DNA of 64,000 nucleotides from Vibrio celticus (lineage in GTDB: Bacteria; Pseudomonadota; Gammaproteobacteria; Enterobacterales; Vibrionaceae): the NCBI RefSeq assembly GCF_024347335.1, contig NZ_AP025464.1, forward strand, positions 620,001 through 684,000, in the 5' to 3' direction. The notes below the pieces were generated by a model. It was not told the origin of the DNA. It worked only from the letters and a program-made list of their open reading frames with translations, and searched no databases. Numbering within the stretch: the first letter of the stretch is position 1; the number at the start of each line of letters is the position of its first letter. Both the position numbers and the translations under genes were made by a program. Positions 1 through 9,122 of the stretch are shown piece after piece.

Positions 1-1238
1 TCTATTCGTGTAAACGGGTCGAATATACCTGCAATCTTGTTATCAGGAATACCATCACCGTCATCTTCTACAGATATGACACTGTAACGTTTATCTATTA
101 CCTGTTCATATGTCGTCACGACAACATGAGCGTTTTCACCCGCGTATTTAATGGCATTCCCGACCAAGTTACCAATCACTCGAAGCAGCAGCCTCTCATC
201 CACGTTCACCATTGAGGTCGGTGTCTCTAGAGAGCCAATCAAAGTTTGATTCGGTTTTAAATCGTTTTGCATCTGCGCGATCAACATTGAACAATAGTGC
301 TCAAGATGCATTAAACTTAACTTGGAGTCATAGCGAGAGGTTTCTAAGCGGCTAAATTCAAGTATCTCACCCACCAGCTTGTTCATCTCTTCTGTTTCAT
401 TTTCCATTCGCTCTAGCAAACCAATGCTTTTATCATCAACCTTGCTTCGCAGCAGGTGTAGTGCGAGGTTTTGCCTTGCTAATGGTGTTCTTAACTCGTG
501 TGAGACATCACGAATCAAACGACGTTGCTTTTCAGCCAGAGATTTAATCTCAAAGGTCATATGATCAAAATCGTGTGCAAGCTCGTTGAATTCGCGCGTG
601 GTGGAGTTCAACTCCGACACCACACTGACCGTGAAGTCACCTTGAGCCAGTCTGCGGCTCGCTTCCCTTAATCTATCCAACGGTTGCTGAAGGCTTTTGG
701 CCATGATAATCGAGAACAGAGACAGTACGACCAATGCAATCAATGCTTTAAGCATATAGGAGTATGGCGCAAAAGATTTAGCGGGATGAAATTGGTGCGG
801 TAGTTGGATAACCAGTGTTTTACCGTTATCCAATGGCAGACCGAAAATCGGCTTACTCACACGATCACTAAGTTGGTGATCTAATGTTCTTAAGTATTTG
901 AGCTTAAATTCAAAATGGGGGTGCATGTGACGATGTGTGATCGGACGATTGTCTTTGTCGATGACGAACAGATAATACTGCTGAGCATTACCCCAGTCCG
1001 CGAGTTCATCCATGTCCCCTTCTTCAATCAACACATTCGCTTGGTAAGCAAGGTCGAGCATTTCCGCCTTAACCGATTCTGGCACTTTAAGCAGCGCTTT
1101 CATCAAGGCTCTTTCTGCTACCCCTTGCAGAATCAAAATACTCACCAAAATGACGGTTAGGTAACTGAACAGTTGGAAAGTGAGTCCGTCTTTACGCTTA
1201 GCAATAAAATCAGGGCAACGCAGCAGCTTTTTACTCAT
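1..1238 (-). CDS. Sensor histidine kinase, CpxA/EnvZ-like (3' end outside window)
   Basis: Membrane sensor kinase, partner of the response regulator just upstream. The reading frame starts at 1238 (MSKKLLRCPD) and runs off the left edge. In order: a transmembrane segment near residues 20-40, a periplasmic sensor region of about 130 residues, a second transmembrane segment near 170-195, a HAMP linker, a HisKA domain with the phospho-acceptor in SHELRTPLAR (about His247), and the first part of the HATPase domain with N-box (NLVGNAIKYA) and G1 box (EDDGDGIPD). Its ATG overlaps the regulator stop codon as ATGA, so the two are translationally coupled. The domain order is seen; the signal sensed is not known. 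CpxA or RstB relatives are the closest guess. Confidence 0.9.
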   Translation of the reverse strand, partial: MSKKLLRCPDFIAKRKDGLTFQLFSYLTVILVSILILQGVAERALMKALLKVPESVKAEMLDLAYQANVLIEEGDMDELADWGNAQQYYLFVIDKDNRPITHRHMHPHFEFKLKYLRTLDHQLSDRVSKPIFGLPLDNGKTLVIQLPHQFHPAKSFAPYSYMLKALIALVVLSLFSIIMAKSLQQPLDRLREASRRLAQGDFTVSVVSELNSTTREFNELAHDFDHMTFEIKSLAEKQRRLIRDVSHELRTPLARQNLALHLLRSKVDDKSIGLLERMENETEEMNKLVGEILEFSRLETSRYDSKLSLMHLEHYCSMLIAQMQNDLKPNQTLIGSLETPTSMVNVDERLLLRVIGNLVGNAIKYAGENAHVVVTTYEQVIDKRYSVISVEDDGDGIPDNKIAGIFDPFTRI

Positions 1239-1909
1239 GCTCCGACCGACTCTAGGTAACTGTAACCTTTACCACGAACGGTTTTAATATGTTGTTTAGA
1301 CAAACCCGCCTGAACGAGCTTTCTACGTATATTGCTGATATGCATATCTAAATTACGATCAAAAGGACATAGTTCTTTCTTCAGTACATGGATTTGCAAA
1401 TCAGATTTTGAGACGACAATACCATCGTTTTTAACTAGGTAATCAAGCAAGTCTTTTTCAGTGCCGGTTAATGGCAAACGAGAGAGTTGTTCGCACAAGC
1501 CGTGATTAGAGGAAGCTAAAGATTGTCTTTGGCGTTCAAAACCCACTCGGCGCAAGATCACCTTAATACGGGTTAAGAGTTCAGGAACATTGAAAGGTTT
1601 AGCGATGTACTGGTCGGCCCCAGCTTGGTAACCATCGAGCATTGAGGCATCGTCGTTAAGCGCGGTTAGCATAAGAATGGGAGTAGCAAAACGCTGACAA
1701 ATACGTCTTGCTACTTGAATGCCACTTAGGTTCGGAAGCATTACATCGAGTAGAACCAAGTCGACGGGGTGAGATTGAATAAACTCAAGCGCGGACTCAC
1801 CGCAATGAACAGTATCAACGTGATACCCCTCATTTTCTAACACTTCACCCAGTAACTCACACAACTGAATATCATCATCAACAACTAAAACGCGAGACAT
1901 TGCACACAC
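1235..1909 (-). CDS. OmpR-family response regulator, CpxR-like
   Basis: DNA-binding response regulator phosphorylated by the adjacent kinase. Receiver domain at residues 1-120 with the acidic pair in VVDDD, phospho-acceptor Asp55 in LLLDVMLP and the conserved Lys in IAKPF. A winged-helix Trans_reg_C domain fills the C-terminus (residues about 135-220, with NLDMHISNIRRKL and KTVRGKGYSY). The frame opens with GTG at 1909, but an internal ATG at 1900 (MSRVLVVDDD) matches the usual family start better; neither has a strong Shine-Dalgarno. First gene of a two-gene operon with the kinase. Whether it is the true CpxR ortholog cannot be settled from the sequence. Confidence 0.92.
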   Translation of the reverse strand: MCAMSRVLVVDDDIQLCELLGEVLENEGYHVDTVHCGESALEFIQSHPVDLVLLDVMLPNLSGIQVARRICQRFATPILMLTALNDDASMLDGYQAGADQYIAKPFNVPELLTRIKVILRRVGFERQRQSLASSNHGLCEQLSRLPLTGTEKDLLDYLVKNDGIVVSKSDLQIHVLKKELCPFDRNLDMHISNIRRKLVQAGLSKQHIKTVRGKGYSYLESVGA

Positions 1910-1980
1910 CGATAAATAAGAACTGTTTGCATTCTAATTATCGTTATTATTGATTTCAATTATAAAGTGCCCAATTTCCT

Positions 1981-2454
1981 CTATAGAAGAAAATCTTTTT
2001 CAATCGGTACAAATTTTGAGGCAGAATCGATAAGATTTTGAGCAGTTAACCCCGGAACACCATACACTTCAACAGGCTTGCCAAAGCGCTCTTTGATTCG
2101 CTCTACAAGGATTTCGAAATCACCGTCTCCTGATACCAAAACAATCGTATCAACCGTCTCAGCAAGTTCTATCGCGTCTAACGCAATACCCACATCCCAA
2201 TCGCCTTTTGCACTGCCATCTCGACGCTGAATAAACGGCTTTAACTTCACATTAAAACCCACACCACGAAGGATATGGTGAAATTGACGCTGCTTTGGAT
2301 CTTGGCTTGAGATTGCGTAAGCATTAGCGGCAACAACGTTACGCCCTTCCGTGGCAACATACCAAAACTGGTTATAGTCGAAGTTAGAACGGTATTTGTC
2401 GCGCGTCGTGTAGTAAACGTTCTGAACGTCGACCAAAATTGCTATGTTTTCCAT
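1981..2454 (-). CDS. NYN domain protein (LabA/DUF88-like putative RNase)
   Basis: A 157-residue protein made almost entirely of one NYN domain, a PIN-like nuclease fold. Conserved acidic residues are visible: IAILVDVQNVYY near the N-terminus (Asp9), WDVGIALDAIE in the middle and VLVSGDGDFEILVERI toward the C-terminus. These match the metal-binding positions of the LabA/DUF88 group, which is linked to RNA processing. It stands alone on the minus strand between the two-component pair and a divergent secreted protein. Substrate unknown. Length is typical of the family. Confidence 0.85.
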   Translation of the reverse strand: MENIAILVDVQNVYYTTRDKYRSNFDYNQFWYVATEGRNVVAANAYAISSQDPKQRQFHHILRGVGFNVKLKPFIQRRDGSAKGDWDVGIALDAIELAETVDTIVLVSGDGDFEILVERIKERFGKPVEVYGVPGLTAQNLIDSASKFVPIEKDFLL

Positions 2455-2723
2455 AAATTCATACCTTTAGATTTTCCGTATACCCTATTCTATTCACTTA
2501 TAAAATGCGAGTCGCTTTACTCAATAAAAATGAACCTGCCAGCTATCGTTAACGTAAATCTAATATCTTTAGCGTAAAGCTAAGTGTCTTCACGTAATCC
2601 TAACTATGCTTATTGTAAGTGGATTTGTTTTGAACGTTTCTTAGGTGGGTCTGATCTTCACCTTCTTCTTTACGTAGCATTCAAATCGTACTGAGGCTTA
2701 GAACTTTTAAAGGGAGGTTGGCA

Positions 2724-3275
2724 ATGCTGCACCGACAAACACACAAATCGAACGTAAGCATCGACACAACCAAAGCGATGCAAACTTTAAATCAACCATC
2801 AAACTCTGGTGTCTGGTTTAGTTTGCTTAAACTACTGACCATCAGCACGGTATTAATCATGAGCTTAACCATCAATTCAGTACTCGCCTACCCCGCCTAT
2901 TCTCACTCAAAGCCTGTGCCGCACCGCAGTGTGATTTATTTCGCTCCAAAGGAAGATTCAGTCATTAAAGAGTTTCTGAATGAAGTGTTGCTCAATAACT
3001 GTCAATTAGACGAGCGAGACGTCGTCATTATGGTTATTGCAGAGAGTGGTTATACAGTCCCGACTTGGCTAGAAGAAGAGTTTAACTTAGAGGCTGTCAC
3101 TAGCATTTATGAAATCCCGAAAGGATCACATACCGCTGTTTTGATTGGCAAAGACGGAAAAGAGAAGCACCGGTGGAGTGGCAAAACAGATTGGAAACAG
3201 ATCACCAATATCATTGACGAAATGCCGATGCGCCAACAAGAAATGCAGCGACAAGGCAGCCGCTGCAGTATTTGA
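2724..3275 (+). CDS. DUF4174 domain secreted protein
   Basis: The protein has a long N-terminal region with a hydrophobic stretch (about residues 30-55, LLKLLTISTVLIMSLTINS) that can act as an uncleaved anchor or late signal peptide, followed by a DUF4174-like domain with VIYFAPKEDS near its start and GKDGKEKHRWSG near its end. That domain is thioredoxin-like in shape but lacks a CxxC pair here. The open frame begins with TTG at 2718, but a strong ribosome site AGGGAGG at 2711-2717 has the best spacing (6 nt) to the ATG at 2724, so I use that. Role unknown; likely in the envelope. Confidence 0.75.
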   Translation: MLHRQTHKSNVSIDTTKAMQTLNQPSNSGVWFSLLKLLTISTVLIMSLTINSVLAYPAYSHSKPVPHRSVIYFAPKEDSVIKEFLNEVLLNNCQLDERDVVIMVIAESGYTVPTWLEEEFNLEAVTSIYEIPKGSHTAVLIGKDGKEKHRWSGKTDWKQITNIIDEMPMRQQEMQRQGSRCSI

Positions 3276-3326
3276 TTCTTGCTGAGCTCAGTAGTGGCTT
3301 AGAGAGCCAACTAGAAGGTCAAACGA

Positions 3327-4103
3327 TTAAGCTTGCTTGTTAAACCAAGCCAGTTTTTCATGGAGCTGAGCCACGCTGCCTACAACAATCAATGCTGGGC
3401 TCTTTGCGACACTAGCAAGGTCAGCCAAATCACGTAACCCACCTCTAAACACCTTTTGGTCTTGGCGAGTACCGTTTTCGATGATCGCAACCGGCATGTC
3501 CGCTCGCATACCGTTATCCAGTAAGTTTTTCTGAATGTTTGGACTCTCTTTCAAGCCCATGTAAAACACGATGGTATGGTTGTGCTGAGCAAGAGATTGC
3601 CAGTCAATATCTTCGCCATCTTTCTTCAAGTGGCCGGTAATAAACTGCACGCTTTGTGCATGATCACGGTGCGTCAACGGAATGCCCGCATAAGCCGTTG
3701 CGCCTGCAGCTGCTGTGATGCCCGGAATCACTTCAAATCTCACATCATTCTCAGCTAACGTTTCACACTCTTCACCACCACGGCCAAAGATAAACGAGTC
3801 ACCACCTTTTAGGCGTACTACGTGCTTGTTCTCTTGCGCTTTAGTGACCAACAGTTGGTTGATCTGATCTTGCGGTACACAGTGATGATCAAGCTTTTTA
3901 CCCACATACAGCATTTCTGCTTCTGGGTTAGCCATCGCCAAAATATCTTTTGATACCAAGCGGTCATAAACGACTACATCAGCCTGTTGAATAACACGTG
4001 CCGCTTTTAGGGTAAGTAAGTCTGGGTCACCAGGGCCCGCTCCTACTAATGAAACCAATCCTTTGGTTACTTCTTTAACATTCGATGACGATACTTCTGA
4101 CAT
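3327..4103 (-). CDS. cobA: Uroporphyrinogen-III C-methyltransferase (SUMT)
   Basis: Makes precorrin-2 from uroporphyrinogen III with two SAM molecules, the first step toward siroheme. The 258-residue protein begins its catalytic domain at VSLVGAGPGDPDLLTLKA and shows VVRLKGGDSFIFGRGGEE, EVIPGITAAAGATAYAGIPLTHR and IIENGTRQDQ, all hallmarks of SUMT. It has no N-terminal CysG dehydrogenase/ferrochelatase part. It lies downstream of nirB-nirD-nirC on the same strand, fitting the siroheme need of NirB, but a terminator at 4315-4345 separates it from nirC, so it probably also has its own promoter in 4104-4310. Confidence 0.95.
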   Translation of the reverse strand: MSEVSSSNVKEVTKGLVSLVGAGPGDPDLLTLKAARVIQQADVVVYDRLVSKDILAMANPEAEMLYVGKKLDHHCVPQDQINQLLVTKAQENKHVVRLKGGDSFIFGRGGEECETLAENDVRFEVIPGITAAAGATAYAGIPLTHRDHAQSVQFITGHLKKDGEDIDWQSLAQHNHTIVFYMGLKESPNIQKNLLDNGMRADMPVAIIENGTRQDQKVFRGGLRDLADLASVAKSPALIVVGSVAQLHEKLAWFNKQA

Positions 4104-4313
4104 GCTGTGCTCCGAAGGTTTGCTTGTTTTATCTCAAGCTTCAATCTATATGATAAGTCACTGTATTCATGATGACTTATCCAAATCCTTAACCCTTAGA
4201 CTATCAGGTGTTGATATAAATATTCAGTCTAAATACTAACGAAGATAGAAGTAATTATAACAAAACAGTCTATTGCGAGTAATTTGCGCAATAATCTAAG
4301 GACTTTCGAACTA

Positions 4314-4346
4314 AAAAAGCCCCAAACATATTGTTGGGGCTCTTAA
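4314..4346 (-). terminator. Rho-independent terminator of the nir operon
   Basis: Inverted repeat AGCCCCAA ... TTGGGGCT around the loop ACATATTG, followed on the minus strand by a run of T. It sits about 35 nt beyond the nirC stop and before cobA. Confidence 0.8.
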
Positions 4347-4381
4347 TCTCATACTAAATTACGTTTCACCCTAAATTAGGA

Positions 4382-5197
4382 TTACTTAGCACCTAGAGAA
4401 GGTGCAGTTTTAGCGTGAGTTAGGTATAGAGGAACACACGTCATTAATAGACCACCAACGATGTTACCTAGGATTGTTGGGATAAGGTTGAAGTTCAACC
4501 ATGTCGCGATACCAAAATCAGCGCCAAGAATCATACCTAGTGGGAATAGGAACATGTTTACCACTGTGTGCTCAAATACGAGTGCGAAGAAGATGAAGAT
4601 TGGGAACCACATCATTGCTACACGGCCTGACACTGTACGAGCAGTCATGTTGCCAATCACACCTAGACATACCATAAGGTTACAGAAGATGCCGCGTACG
4701 AAACACGTGATCCATCCGTCCATTCCCATATTTTCAAAACCTAGGCTACGGCCCGTAGAAACAGCAATGAACTTTTGAGCAACAGCGTTTGGTTCTAGAG
4801 AGAAGTTACCTGTTAAAGAAACAGCCACTAGGAAAGCAACAATCAAAGAACCGATAAGGTTACCAAGACCAACAATACCCCAACAACGCAGGATACGGCC
4901 CCAAGTGATGCCTGGACGGTTGTCGAATTTAGCCAAAGGAGCAAGGCCGAAAACGCCAGTTACTAGGTCATAACCCATCACACTTAGAATCACGAAGCCA
5001 ACTGGGAACACTAGTGCGCCAACAAGACCAATGCCTGTTTGTACCATTGCTGTAATTGCAACAACAACCGCTAGAGAAAGGATGATACCAGCCATAGTGC
5101 TTCGAATCAGAAGATCGCGAGTACTTGTTTTAGTTTTCGCTTCACCCACATCAATCATCGTTTGAACGAATTCAGCTGGTTTGTAATCAGGAGACAT
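4382..5197 (-). CDS. nirC: Nitrite transporter NirC (formate/nitrite transporter family)
   Basis: Inner-membrane FNT channel moving nitrite across the membrane for the NirBD enzyme. The 271-residue protein has six hydrophobic segments and the family pattern MAGIILSLAVVVAI in the first helix, GFENMGMDGWITCFVRGIFCNLMVCLG in the middle and FEHTVVNMFLFPLG near the end. A good ribosome site (AAGGA, 8 nt upstream) supports the ATG at 5197. It is third in the nirB-nirD-nirC operon and slightly larger than E. coli NirC (about 268). Confidence 0.93.
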   Translation of the reverse strand: MSPDYKPAEFVQTMIDVGEAKTKTSTRDLLIRSTMAGIILSLAVVVAITAMVQTGIGLVGALVFPVGFVILSVMGYDLVTGVFGLAPLAKFDNRPGITWGRILRCWGIVGLGNLIGSLIVAFLVAVSLTGNFSLEPNAVAQKFIAVSTGRSLGFENMGMDGWITCFVRGIFCNLMVCLGVIGNMTARTVSGRVAMMWFPIFIFFALVFEHTVVNMFLFPLGMILGADFGIATWLNFNLIPTILGNIVGGLLMTCVPLYLTHAKTAPSLGAK

Positions 5198-5320
5198 AAG
5201 GTTGTCCTTAAAAAGTTTAAATTAAAAGTTAAAATTGGATAGGAAAAGGCTCTAGTTGCCGAGTTAAGGCAATATCGAGAACTAGAACCCTTGAACTATC
5301 AAATCTTACTCATCCGAAGA

Positions 5321-5644
5321 TTAAGCAGAGATTTCTACAGCGCCTTTGGCAACACGAGCTTTGTACGCTTTCACGTTGAAGTTGTCGTCTTCCATGCACA
5401 AACCTGTTGCTAGGTTAAAGCGTTGCTTCTTAAGTGGGCTTGCCACCCAAAGCTCTTCTTTGTGCTCAACAATCAAACCACGTGATAGCACGTTAGATTG
5501 GAAGTATGGGTCTGTGTTGCTAATCGCGAATACTTCTTCAGCCTTAGTTGGGCGGAAGATAGCTACTTGCTCACCACCAACCAATGCACAAACACCAGTA
5601 CCTGGGATAATGTCTTCGATCTTACAAACTTTGGTAAATGCCAT
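5321..5644 (-). CDS. nirD: Nitrite reductase small subunit NirD
   Basis: Small Rieske-like subunit of cytoplasmic NADH-dependent nitrite reductase. It begins MAFTKVCKIEDIIPGTGVCAL. As is normal for assimilatory-type NirD, the Rieske fold is kept but the [2Fe-2S] Cys/His ligands are not. The frame is open from TTG at 5659, but GGGAG lies just 5' of the ATG at 5644 with good spacing, so the 107-residue form is preferred. The gene starts 16 nt after the nirB stop and is almost certainly co-translated. Confidence 0.93.
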   Translation of the reverse strand: MAFTKVCKIEDIIPGTGVCALVGGEQVAIFRPTKAEEVFAISNTDPYFQSNVLSRGLIVEHKEELWVASPLKKQRFNLATGLCMEDDNFNVKAYKARVAKGAVEISA

Positions 5645-5659
5645 GATGTCGTCTCCCAA

Positions 5660-8218
5660 TTAAACCAGTTCAACGTGAAGGATATCGCCCTTCGCTTCAG
5701 GATGTTTCTCAGTGAATGTCGCTGGACGGTGTTGTTCACGACCATCTTCAACAAACACAACGTTATCATCACGGTCATCAGCATTGATGAAGTGTGCAAA
5801 GCGCTTAAGTTGAGCTTCGTCGTTGATTGTATCTGTCCATTCACAAGCGAAGTTATCAACTAGGCCAGCAATGTCAGTTTCAAGTTGGTCATTAATACCA
5901 AGCTTGTTGTCTACAATCACTTCACGTAGGTAATCAACACCACCTTCTAGGTTGTCCATCCATACCGAAGTACGTTGTAGTGGCGCAGCCGTACGGATGT
6001 AGAACATCATGAAACGGTCGATGTACTTGATTAGCGTTTCTTGGTCTAGGTCGCTTGCAAGTAAGTCTGCGTGACGAGGCTTCATACCACCGTTACCACA
6101 CACGTACATATTCCAACCTGCATCAGTCGCGATGATACCTAAGTCTTTACCTTGAGCTTCAGCACACTCACGAGTACAACCAGACACACCAAACTTCATC
6201 TTATGAGGCGTACGGATGCCTTTGTAACGATTCTCGATCATCACGCCAAGACCAACTGAATCTTGAACGCCGTAACGACACCAAGTAGAACCAACACATG
6301 TCTTAGCCATACGAAGTGCTTTTGCGTAAGCTTGACCCGTTTCGTAACCTGCGGCGATTAACTTTTTCCAGATTGCTGGTAAGTCATCTTTTTGAGCACC
6401 GAACAGGCCGATACGTTGTGCACCAGTGATCTTAGTGTAAAGGTTATATTCAGCCGCAACATCAGCCAGAACGCTTAGCGCTTGAGGCGTTACTTCACCA
6501 CCCGCCATACGAGGGATAACAGAGTAAGTACCGTCTTTTTGCATGTTACCTAAGAAGTTATCGTTGGTATCGTGCAACTTCACTAGCTCAGGCTTAAGGA
6601 TGTGTTCACCCCAGCAAGAAGCAAGGATAGAACCTGCTAGAGGCTTACATACTTCACAACCGTAGCCTTTACCGTATTTCTCTAGTAGCTCATCGAACGT
6701 TTTGATTTCTTCGATGCGAATTAGGTGGAAAAGCTCTTGGCGAGAGTAAGCAAAGTGCTCACACACATCGTTCTTAACTTCTACGCCTGCTTTAGCAAGT
6801 TCAGCATTAAGTACTGAAGTCACTAGTGGAATACAACCACCACAGCCAGTACCCGCACCCGTTACTGCTTTGATATCTCCGATTGTGTGGTGACCTTCAG
6901 CAACCGCTTGAGCGATCTTGCCTTTCGTTACATCGAAACAAGAACAGATAACTGCAGATTCAGGAAGAGAGTCTGCGCCAAGTGTTGGTTTTTCAGCACC
7001 AGCGTGTGCAGGAAGAATCAACGCATCTGGGTGTTCTGGCAGGTCAATTTCATTCAGCATAAGCTGTAGAAGATCACCGTAGTCAGACGTGTCACCAACC
7101 ATTACCGCACCAAGAAGCTTCTTGTTGTCTTCAGAAACGATTAGGCGCTTGTAAACTTCTTGTTCTTCGTTTTGGTAAACGTAGCTCTTACAGCCAGGAG
7201 TACGACCGTTCGCATCACCGATAGAGCCTACTTTCACGCCTAGAAGCTTAAGCTTCGCAGACATGTCAGCACCTTCAAATGTGCTTTCGTTGCCAACAAT
7301 GTGGTCAACTGCGACTGTCGCCATTTTGTAACCAGGAGCCACTAGGCCGTAGAACGTTTGGTTCCAAGAGGCACACTCACCGATTGCGTAGATGTCTTTG
7401 TCTGTCGTTTGACAGTGGTCGTTAATCTCAATACCGCCACGAGGCGCAATACCCAGCCCCATTTGACGAGCAAGTTTGTCTTGAGGGCGAATACCGGCAG
7501 AGAATACGATGAAATCAGTTTCTAGCTCAGTACCGTCTGCAAAGCGCATTACGTTACGAGCTTCAGTGCCTTCAGGAGCAATCTCAAGCGTGTTCTTACT
7601 CGTATGTACGTTAACGCCCATACGTTCGATTTTTTGACGAAGTTGGTTACCACCCGCTTGGTCAAGCTGCTCAGCCATTAGCTTTGGAGCAAACTCAACA
7701 ACGTGTGTGGTTACGCCAAGTGCTTTAAGTGCGCCTGCCGCTTCAAGGCCAAGTAGGCCACCACCAACAACAACGCCAGATTTAGAGTTCTTAGCCGTCG
7801 CTTCGATAGCTTTTAGATCTTCGATGGTGCGGTAAACAAAACAGTCTTTACCTTCGTTGCCTTTGATTGGCGGAACGAATGGGAAAGAACCGGTAGCAAG
7901 GATAAGTTTGTCGTATTGAATTTCACGACCAGTGCTTGAGTAAACTGTTTTCTTTTCACGGTTAACGTTAATAGCACGTTCGCCGATCAGCATGTTGATG
8001 CCGTGTTTCTCGTAGAAGCCTTCTTTAACTAAAGAAAGTTCGTCCGCAGTATGGTGTGAAAAATAAGAAGAAAGGTGTACACGGTCATAGGCTACGCGAG
8101 GCTCTTCACAGAACACCGTAATGTCCATGTTAGCAACGTCTGTCTTCTCGACTAAATCTTCGATATAGCGATGACCGACCATCCCGTTACCGATTACGAC
8201 TAGCTTCATCTTGCTCAT
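5660..8218 (-). CDS. nirB: NADH-dependent nitrite reductase large subunit NirB
   Basis: Reduces nitrite to ammonium in the cytoplasm using NADH. The 852 residues run through an FAD/NAD oxidoreductase domain starting MKLVVIGNGMVGHRYIEDL, a second NAD motif (VVVGGGLLGLEAAGAL), a BFD-like [2Fe-2S] domain (VICSCFDVTKGKI, then GAGTGCGGC), a ferredoxin-like repeat and a siroheme/[4Fe-4S] domain with GVSGCTRECAEA and YVCGNGG. Length is normal (E. coli NirB 847). AGGAA six nt upstream supports the ATG at 8218. First gene of the nir operon; a promoter with FNR and NarL/NarP-type sites lies just upstream. Confidence 0.97.
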   Translation of the reverse strand: MSKMKLVVIGNGMVGHRYIEDLVEKTDVANMDITVFCEEPRVAYDRVHLSSYFSHHTADELSLVKEGFYEKHGINMLIGERAINVNREKKTVYSSTGREIQYDKLILATGSFPFVPPIKGNEGKDCFVYRTIEDLKAIEATAKNSKSGVVVGGGLLGLEAAGALKALGVTTHVVEFAPKLMAEQLDQAGGNQLRQKIERMGVNVHTSKNTLEIAPEGTEARNVMRFADGTELETDFIVFSAGIRPQDKLARQMGLGIAPRGGIEINDHCQTTDKDIYAIGECASWNQTFYGLVAPGYKMATVAVDHIVGNESTFEGADMSAKLKLLGVKVGSIGDANGRTPGCKSYVYQNEEQEVYKRLIVSEDNKKLLGAVMVGDTSDYGDLLQLMLNEIDLPEHPDALILPAHAGAEKPTLGADSLPESAVICSCFDVTKGKIAQAVAEGHHTIGDIKAVTGAGTGCGGCIPLVTSVLNAELAKAGVEVKNDVCEHFAYSRQELFHLIRIEEIKTFDELLEKYGKGYGCEVCKPLAGSILASCWGEHILKPELVKLHDTNDNFLGNMQKDGTYSVIPRMAGGEVTPQALSVLADVAAEYNLYTKITGAQRIGLFGAQKDDLPAIWKKLIAAGYETGQAYAKALRMAKTCVGSTWCRYGVQDSVGLGVMIENRYKGIRTPHKMKFGVSGCTRECAEAQGKDLGIIATDAGWNMYVCGNGGMKPRHADLLASDLDQETLIKYIDRFMMFYIRTAAPLQRTSVWMDNLEGGVDYLREVIVDNKLGINDQLETDIAGLVDNFACEWTDTINDEAQLKRFAHFINADDRDDNVVFVEDGREQHRPATFTEKHPEAKGDILHVELV

Positions 8219-8248
8219 AAGAATTCCTGAAGGTTATATATTTCTTAA

Positions 8249-8328
8249 CTGAGCGAATAATGAATTATGAAAGAAAATGAAAATATGATGTAAATCAATT
8301 ACGAAATCGAACTACCCAAAAGGGGTAG
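8249..8328 (-). promoter_or_regulatory. nirB promoter with FNR site and NarL/NarP-type inverted repeat
   Basis: FNR-like site at 8285-8298 (on the minus strand TTGATTTACATCAT, 9 of 10 consensus positions). An inverted repeat TACCCAAAAGGGGTA, NarL/NarP-like but one base shorter than a strict 7-2-7 site, is at 8313-8327. If FNR is centred at -41.5, transcription starts near 8250, a -10 element CATTAT falls at 8257-8262, and the Nar repeat is centred at about -70. E. coli nirB has FNR at -41.5 and NarL/NarP at -69.5, so the layout agrees well. Confidence 0.75.
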
Positions 8329-8856
8329 AACAAAAGAGGTAGAAGTGGCTAATTTTACGCCATAGCAAACGAATAACCATAGGTTTGATAAGGTTTAGAG
8401 GCGTTTTATAGGCAATTTCACACACAAGCATGCTTGTTGTAATATTTCACAATAGACTAGCAACAACGCAAGTAAATGACAATCATTTTCATTTGTAGTC
8501 ATAAGAAGTGTAATAACTCATGAAAGCGTTACAGGTTCATGAGCAACTGTGTATAAATGTGAAGAACTGGATAACCAAAAACAGAGTCGTCCCGCTCCCC
8601 TACCCATTAATTCCATTTATAAATCGCACACTCGATTAGCTTAGGTTGTCTTACTGAGCTACTAACAGTTTTCGTCAAACAATTTTCTCAGAAATACGTT
8701 TGGCCAACTTATACAACTTGTGCAATAAAGCGCCTTGATAACGTAGAACTCCGTAAAGCAGATCAATCAGATCGAGTAATTTAGCCAGAAGTTCGATCTA
8801 ATGAATGGACGGCGTTAAAAATTAGGAAAGCGGGAAGAAATGGAATTTCAGATAGC
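8329..8856. other. Intergenic stretch between nirB and the tRNA operon
   Basis: Besides the Fur-like box I find no reading frame with a ribosome site and no clear RNA gene. There is a short inverted repeat around 8520-8545 (CATGAA ... TTCATG). A small RNA cannot be excluded. Confidence 0.4.
8477..8491. promoter_or_regulatory. Fur-box-like sequence
   Basis: TGACAATCATTTTCA matches the 7-1-7 Fur core TGATAATnATTATCA at 12 of 14 positions, in an AT-rich stretch. No iron gene follows on either strand; nirB is 260 nt to the left and a tRNA terminator lies to the right. Confidence 0.4.
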
Positions 8857-8881
8857 AAAAAGGCCAGCATTTCTGCTGGCC
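8857..8881 (-). terminator. Terminator of the Leu-Cys tRNA operon
   Basis: Eight-base stem GGCCAGCA / TGCTGGCC with a four-base loop, followed on the minus strand by five T. It lies 16 nt downstream of tRNA-Cys. Confidence 0.88.
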
Positions 8882-8897
8882 TTTCAACGTTGAATAG

Positions 8898-8971
8898 TGG
8901 AGGCGCCTCCCGGAGTCGAACCGAGGTCCACGGATTTGCAATCCGCTGCATAGCCACTCTGCCAAGGCGCC
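8898..8971 (-). tRNA. tRNA-Cys (GCA)
   Basis: 74 nt with encoded CCA. The acceptor stem GGCGCCT pairs with AGGCGCC, the anticodon loop contains TTGCAAA (GCA), and the T loop reads GGTTCGACTCC. Identical copies are at 40113, 41571 and 41998. Confidence 0.97.
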
Positions 8972-9035
8972 TTCAATAGTGTTTTAAGAGAACAACTCTT
9001 TTGAACATTACCCAAAAAGGTAATAATCAAATAGA

Positions 9036-9122
9036 TGGTGCCCCGGGCCGGACTTGAACCGGCACAACGCGAACGTCGAGGGATTTTAAATCCCTTGTGT
9101 CTACCAATTCCACCACCAGGGC
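9036..9122 (-). tRNA. tRNA-Leu (TAA), intact, at the left island edge
   Basis: 87 nt class II tRNA with encoded CCA, acceptor GCCCTGG / CCCGGGGC, anticodon loop TTTAAAA (TAA) and long variable arm. Bases 9048-9122 plus 80 nt of 5' spacer are repeated at 39832-39986. It differs by two bases from the 40270 copy in the variable arm and matches the 41709 copy. Confidence 0.97.

Noticed and set aside
5346..5863. Plus-strand frames over nirD and nirB
   Set aside because: Shadows of the real minus-strand genes with atypical codon use.
8329..8856. RyhB-like small RNA near the Fur box
   Set aside because: No RyhB core sequence and no terminator oriented with the box could be found, so only the box is reported.
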